Positions 7,217-10,165 of a stretch of 10,165 nucleotides of DNA are shown here, in pieces. The DNA is from Ruminococcaceae bacterium UBA1244 (lineage in GTDB: Bacteria > Bacillota > Clostridia > Oscillospirales > Acutalibacteraceae). Each line of letters starts with the position of its first letter. The stretch's first letter is position 1. The stretch covers positions 1 to 10,165 of the forward strand of contig DBWG01000008.1 in assembly GCA_002308635.1 (NCBI GenBank), in the 5' to 3' direction. The notes below the pieces were generated by a model that saw only the letters and a list, made by a program, of their open reading frames with translations, did not search any database and was not told the origin of the DNA. The position numbers and the translations under genes are program-made.

Positions 7217-7250
7217 ACACTCCGTACAGTCAGGTGGCTGTACGGAGTGT
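7217..7250 (+). promoter_or_regulatory. Strong intercistronic RNA hairpin
   Basis: ACACTCCGTACAG (7217-7229) and CTGTACGGAGTGT (7238-7250) are perfect 13-bp inverted copies. Two further inner pairs (one T-G) leave an AGGT loop, so the stem is 15 bp. No T run follows on the + strand (next bases GCAAAACAGG), so it is not a classical terminator for this transcript. It sits 7 nt before the ribosome site of the next gene, where it could stabilise or process the mRNA or damp read-through. Confidence 0.6.
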
Positions 7251-7257
7251 GCAAAAC

Positions 7258-7263
7258 AGGAGG
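7258..7263 (+). promoter_or_regulatory. Ribosome binding site deciding the start of paralog 2
   Basis: AGGAGG lies 9 nt before ATG 7273. The in-frame GTG at 7234 is inside the hairpin and has no such site, so translation should begin at 7273. Confidence 0.75.
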
Positions 7264-7272
7264 CAAAAATCA

Positions 7273-8454
7273 ATGAATACAGCAGCAAACAATGTAAAAA
7301 GAAAACTCAGCGGATTGTCGATAGTTTCGATGATCTGCGCTATCGTGCTTTCGATAGCGGCAGCTTGTATGGTGTTTCTGCCGGTAGTTTCTCCGGATAC
7401 AAGCACTGAACTCGGAAAATTAGCATCGGAGCAGTCCAGTGCGGAAGAACTGACAGCAGGATTTTTCTATTTGAACGTTTATCAGGACGGCGGCAAATTG
7501 GACGGCGATTATTGGGGCAACGGCTCAACAATGGATATTTCTGTTATCGGTAAGACCGGCGGCAACTATATGAAGGCAAATTCCTATATTTCAGATAACA
7601 GCAACATCCTCAGCGGTGACAGCGTAAAGAACCTCAATACAATGAATCTTATTGAAGTTATCGCAGCAACCGCAGCATTCTTCGGACTTATTGCCGCTGC
7701 GGTGTTTGTAATCATCGGTAAGCTTCTTCAGTCAAAAAAGGGCGGCAGAACACTTGCTCTTATATTTGCAATCATCGGCGCAGTTATCGGTGTCGGCTAT
7801 CTTGTAGCGACCATCCTCTATGCAAACGCATATAACGACTGCGGAGATCCTTCCGTAAAAGCCGTTATCGGCATCGGCCCGATCCTTATGGCAGCATTCT
7901 CGGTTCTTTCTGCAGTATTCTGTTTCTTTGGACTCGGCAATTCCGCTTTCAAAAAGTCGGAAACAGTTCCCGCTCCTGAGATCGGTATTGGTACAGGCGG
8001 TTCTGTCCCTGCAAATATCAACATACCCGTACAGCCCGCTCAGCCCGTTCAGCCTGTTCAGCCGGTACAGCCGATACAGCCTGTACAGCCCGTACAGTCG
8101 CCTGTTCAGGTCACACCTCCCGTATCTTATGGTCAGAAGGCGACCATCGAAGGCATAAAGGGCGATTACAAGGGTGCTGAGATAGATCTCGAACCTAACG
8201 AGAAGCTCATTATCGGCCGTGACCCCACAGCCTGCAACATAGTTGTTTCATCAGAGAATAAGGATATCAGCCGTATGCACTGCAGCGTATGGTTCGATCC
8301 CGAAAAGGATGCTTTCAAGGTTATGGATACATCATCAAACGGTACTTTTGTCGGCGGACAGAGACTTCCGAGAGATAAGAAGGTACAGGTGCCGGACAAT
8401 ACGATAATTTCACTTGGCGGCGGAGAAAACCAGTTCATTCTCAGAAAGAAATAA
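7273..8454 (+). CDS. Four-TM membrane protein with VQP-repeat linker and FHA domain (paralog 2)
   Basis: A 393-residue member of the same family as the gene before it. Helices lie at about 15-38, 126-150, 159-183 and 200-223. The outside loop between helices 1 and 2 is longer, about 85 residues, and contains ISVIGKTGGNY, closely echoed in the paralog at 9245. After helix 4 comes a linker with eight VQP-type tripeptides (residues 253-276), then an FHA domain (about 305-392) with GRDPTAC, ISRMHC and SSNGTF intact. The FHA resembles that of the preceding gene almost motif for motif (EKLIIGRDPT, NIV, KDISR). Basic residues before helix 1 (VKRK) place both ends in the cytosol. Expected role: membrane-tethered reader of phosphothreonine; the sensed or transported object, if any, is unknown. 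Confidence 0.9.
   Translation: MNTAANNVKRKLSGLSIVSMICAIVLSIAAACMVFLPVVSPDTSTELGKLASEQSSAEELTAGFFYLNVYQDGGKLDGDYWGNGSTMDISVIGKTGGNYMKANSYISDNSNILSGDSVKNLNTMNLIEVIAATAAFFGLIAAAVFVIIGKLLQSKKGGRTLALIFAIIGAVIGVGYLVATILYANAYNDCGDPSVKAVIGIGPILMAAFSVLSAVFCFFGLGNSAFKKSETVPAPEIGIGTGGSVPANINIPVQPAQPVQPVQPVQPIQPVQPVQSPVQVTPPVSYGQKATIEGIKGDYKGAEIDLEPNEKLIIGRDPTACNIVVSSENKDISRMHCSVWFDPEKDAFKVMDTSSNGTFVGGQRLPRDKKVQVPDNTIISLGGGENQFILRKK
8029..8100 (+). repeat. Eight 9-bp units coding for (V/A/I)QP
   Basis: Eight in-frame 9-base units of the form GTN CAG CCN lie in the linker of the 7273 gene. The glutamine codon is always CAG, while the third bases of the flanking Val and Pro codons vary. This suggests an older array kept for its protein sequence rather than a very recent expansion. 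A similar short VQP/IQP run occurs in the VWA protein at about 953-1006. Confidence 0.8.
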
Positions 8455-8565
8455 AAAAGCACAGGTGCAGGCGGTAAGCTTGAAATAAGAGCCGGTGTCA
8501 GTATTATGATGTTGTGTTCTGCCGTATCTCTGATATTCAGCTTTGTCGGAAAGAAAGCAGTGTAA
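8455..8565 (+). pseudogene. Remnant of a fifth four-TM paralog (helix 4 only)
   Basis: Directly after the stop of the 7273 gene, and in the same frame, 36 sense codons run to TAA 8563-8565. The second half encodes AGVSIMMLCSAVSLIFSFVG followed by KKAV. This resembles helix 4 of the family (GPSLMLFFAIGTVVFSFIGAK in the 6124 gene; GPILM in the others), including the spacing from the glycine to FSF-G-K. There is no plausible ribosome site, and the first three helices are missing. The best reading is the 3' end of a deleted short paralog like the one at 8636. A read-through extension of the upstream gene is possible but less likely. Confidence 0.55.
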
Positions 8566-8620
8566 AAACACGGCAAACCGAAATTGCCTGCAAAAAATGT
8601 GATGACAGGATATTGAACAC

Positions 8621-8627
8621 AAAGGAG
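8621..8627 (+). promoter_or_regulatory. Ribosome binding site deciding the start of paralog 3
   Basis: AAAGGAG ends 8 nt before ATG 8636. Other in-frame starts are GTG 8627, which is inside the site, and ATG 8633, only 5 nt away. ATG 8636 also gives the MN- beginning shared by the other paralogs. Confidence 0.6.
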
Positions 8628-8635
8628 TGATAATG

Positions 8636-9160
8636 ATGAATACTACAGTATCCAAGATACTGGCAATAGTCTTTGCAGCTATTGCGGCGATCGCACTGTT
8701 TATGCCTGTTCTTTCGGAGAGCGGTTCTTCCGCTTCACAAAGAGCGTATATCAACAGTGACAATAATGTATTTAAAACATCGTTTCTTGACGAAGATGCA
8801 AGACAGTCTGTCGACACTATAGATGCTGCTTTGAAGACAGGTTTTTTGAAATCCAAAATGGAGACCTATGCAAAACAGGTAAAGCAGATGATAATTGCCA
8901 GCACAATAGCTATATTTGGTGTAATTGCTGCGGCTGTCTGCGTATTGATCGGAAAGATCACAAAAAATAAGAAGCTCGCAATGATAATGTCGTTCATCGG
9001 CGTTTGTTCGGCAGGATTCCTTCTGATAACAATATTCATGCTGTGCGGAACAGCAAAGGATATTGCCGGAGAGGATGTACTCGCTGCCGGTGCAGGTCCG
9101 ATACTTATGACTATCGGAATGGCCGGAGCGCTCGTGTTCAGTGCAGCCTCAAATGAATGA
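8636..9160 (+). CDS. Short four-TM membrane protein without FHA domain (paralog 3)
   Basis: A 174-residue protein with four helices at about 7-27, 84-106, 114-135 and 153-171. It belongs to the family of its neighbours by shared landmarks: a Met-Pro at the end of helix 1, a helix-2 ending FGVIAAAVCVLIGKI and helix-4 GPILM. The outside loop between helices 1 and 2 is about 55 residues. It ends four residues after helix 4 (AASNE), so it has neither the Pro/Gln linker nor the FHA domain of the others. The coding frame is clean, so it is more likely a natural short form than a fresh truncation. It might partner the FHA-bearing paralogs or compete with them in a membrane complex (inference). Confidence 0.8.
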   Translation: MNTTVSKILAIVFAAIAAIALFMPVLSESGSSASQRAYINSDNNVFKTSFLDEDARQSVDTIDAALKTGFLKSKMETYAKQVKQMIIASTIAIFGVIAAAVCVLIGKITKNKKLAMIMSFIGVCSAGFLLITIFMLCGTAKDIAGEDVLAAGAGPILMTIGMAGALVFSAASNE

Positions 9161-9187
9161 TCGTTTATCGTTTTTTAAGAAGTCCGT

Positions 9188-9216
9188 GGCACATAACATA
9201 AGCTGTGCCTTCGGGC
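9188..9216 (+). promoter_or_regulatory. Two mutually exclusive small hairpins before paralog 4
   Basis: GGCACA (9188-9193) pairs with TGTGCC (9204-9209) around a 10-nt loop. The end of that right arm can instead form GCC-TTCG-GGC (9207-9216), a UUCG tetraloop stem. It lies between 8636-9160 and the ribosome site at 9231-9236. The switch is short and may be chance. Confidence 0.25.
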
Positions 9217-9244
9217 TCAAACCTAAAGCTAAGGAGATATTAAT

Positions 9245-10165
9245 ATGAATAATCAGAAAAGGACACTTAGTCCGGCTTCTATTGTTTCAATGATCGGTGC
9301 AATGATATTTGCGATCGCGGCAGCCTGCATGGTGTTTTTGCCGACGATCACAGTCAAGAATGTTCCTGATGACTATAAAAACAATGTAGGATTTTTTATT
9401 GTGCCTATGGGTGCAAATTCCTCGAATATTTCGGGCAGCCCAGTGATAAAGCTTATGGAAAATGCCGGCAACAGTTCTGTTATGGATACATCTTTGATAG
9501 GAAAGACCGGAAAAGGCTATAAGGACAATAAAGATAAAATAGATGAGTTAATAAAAATAGCGGATATGGTCGGCTTAAATGGCGACAGCCTGAAAAAAGA
9601 GAATAATCTCAGCAACCTTCAGACTATTTTTGCAACTGCAGCATTCTTTGGTTTGATCGCATCAGCGGTATTTGTATGTCTCGGAAAGGCTCTTCAGTCG
9701 ACCGGCGGCGGACGTACTCTTGCAGTGATATTCTCAGTTGTAGGTGCCTTGATATCAGTAGGTTTCCTGATCTTTACTCTGGTTCACATGAACGAGCTTG
9801 ACAAGTTCTTCTCGGAAAATGGTCTTAATGGATATAAGGACAATGTTTCATTGGCAACAGCCCCGATACTTATGGCGGCATTTTCTGTGGTTTCGTTTGT
9901 ATTCTGCTGTGTCGGAAACGGCGCAGGCGCATTCAGGACAAGTACTGCCGTTGTAAATAACTATAACCCCAACGCACCTTACAACAGCTACAATGACGGC
10001 TTTAATGCTAACTCATTCTCTCAGCCGCCTGTACAGCCCCAGCAGCCCTATAACAGCTATAATCCCGGCGGTTATGCTCAGCCCCAGAGTCCTTATGCAC
10101 CGCCTCAGACACCTGCTGCCCCTCAGCATTCACCACTTGCCGGCGACAGCACACTCCCGCTGAGC
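9245..10165 (+). CDS. Four-TM membrane protein with Tyr/Asn/Pro/Gln-rich linker (paralog 4), 3'-truncated
   Basis: The frame is open from ATG 9245 to the window end, 307 codons without a stop; AAGGAG lies 8 nt upstream. Helices lie at about 12-33, 127-150, 157-180 and 206-228. The family landmarks are the same as in the neighbours (CMVFLP, ATAAFFGLI, GGRTLAVIF, APILMAAFS). It is closest to the 7273 gene, sharing the outside-loop motif SLIGKTGKGY with that gene's ISVIGKTGGNY, and its outer loop is the longest of the set at about 93 residues. After helix 4 the linker is rich in Tyr, Asn, Pro and Gln and repeats PYNSYN twice, then reaches GDSTLPLS at the edge. By analogy with the paralogs an FHA domain probably follows outside the window, but it cannot be seen. 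Confidence 0.85.
   Translation, partial: MNNQKRTLSPASIVSMIGAMIFAIAAACMVFLPTITVKNVPDDYKNNVGFFIVPMGANSSNISGSPVIKLMENAGNSSVMDTSLIGKTGKGYKDNKDKIDELIKIADMVGLNGDSLKKENNLSNLQTIFATAAFFGLIASAVFVCLGKALQSTGGGRTLAVIFSVVGALISVGFLIFTLVHMNELDKFFSENGLNGYKDNVSLATAPILMAAFSVVSFVFCCVGNGAGAFRTSTAVVNNYNPNAPYNSYNDGFNANSFSQPPVQPQQPYNSYNPGGYAQPQSPYAPPQTPAAPQHSPLAGDSTLPLS

Noticed and set aside
8029..8100. Short tandem repeats as a possible CRISPR array or minisatellite
   Set aside because: The units are 9 bp, have no spacers and are in frame as (V/A/I)QP codons, so they are a protein linker.
7928..8158. + strand frame giving a Ser/Tyr/Pro repeat protein (YSRYSLYSPYS-like)
   Set aside because: It is the out-of-frame reading of the VQP repeat in the 7273 gene and has no ribosome site.
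8584..8614. Possible promoter TTGCCT / GATATT before the 8636 gene
   Set aside because: Both boxes are poor and the spacer is 19 nt; read-through from upstream is sufficient.
9161..9180. T-rich stretch after the 8636 gene as a terminator
   Set aside because: The six-T run is preceded by at most a 3-bp stem, too weak to call.

Overview
The window looks like a chromosomal stretch from a Gram-positive gut-type Clostridia, most like a Ruminococcus or other Oscillospiraceae. The evidence is the moderate GC content, the strong AGGAGG-type ribosome sites, the Zn-ribbon/kinase/FHA protein styles and the proline-glutamine-rich linkers. This placement is inferred from style only; there is no rRNA or marker gene. 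All ten recognisable genes lie on the + strand and leave no gene-free gap above about 220 bases. No tRNA, rRNA, CRISPR array, transposase or attachment site was seen.

Left block (positions 2-4904) is a tightly packed operon of five genes. In order they encode a 5'-truncated VWA / Ig-like / single-TM / FHA protein, a Zn-ribbon Ser/Thr kinase with a C-terminal FHA domain, a PP2C phosphatase, a stand-alone FHA protein, and a Zn-ribbon protein whose kinase fold has lost its catalytic residues (a pseudokinase). This is a complete write/erase/read set for protein phosphothreonine, plus a membrane receptor-like component.

The gap at 4905-5124 holds a weak terminator-like hairpin, a pair of 15-base direct repeats 21 bp apart, a good sigma-A-type promoter whose -10 box lies inside a perfect 9-bp inverted repeat, and a leader of about 100 nt that may fold into two hairpins with a possible pseudoknot.

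Right block (5125 to the window end) encodes a Zn-ribbon/disordered/FHA protein and then a tandem family of four-helix membrane proteins. Three of these (6124, 7273, 9245) carry long Pro/Gln-rich linkers, and two of the three end in a canonical FHA domain inside the window; the third runs off the edge. The one at 8636 stops after the fourth helix. Between the second and third members an in-frame 37-codon stretch (8455-8565) resembles the fourth helix of the family and looks like a decayed fifth copy.

Working model (inference): the kinase phosphorylates threonines, perhaps the acidic-flanked ones in the disordered tails, the PP2C removes the phosphates, and the six FHA domains in view read the marks. 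The reading sites are at the membrane (VWA receptor and four-helix proteins) and in the cytosol. The architecture recalls kinase-phosphatase-FHA control modules of secretion or envelope systems, but nothing in the window identifies the final effector.
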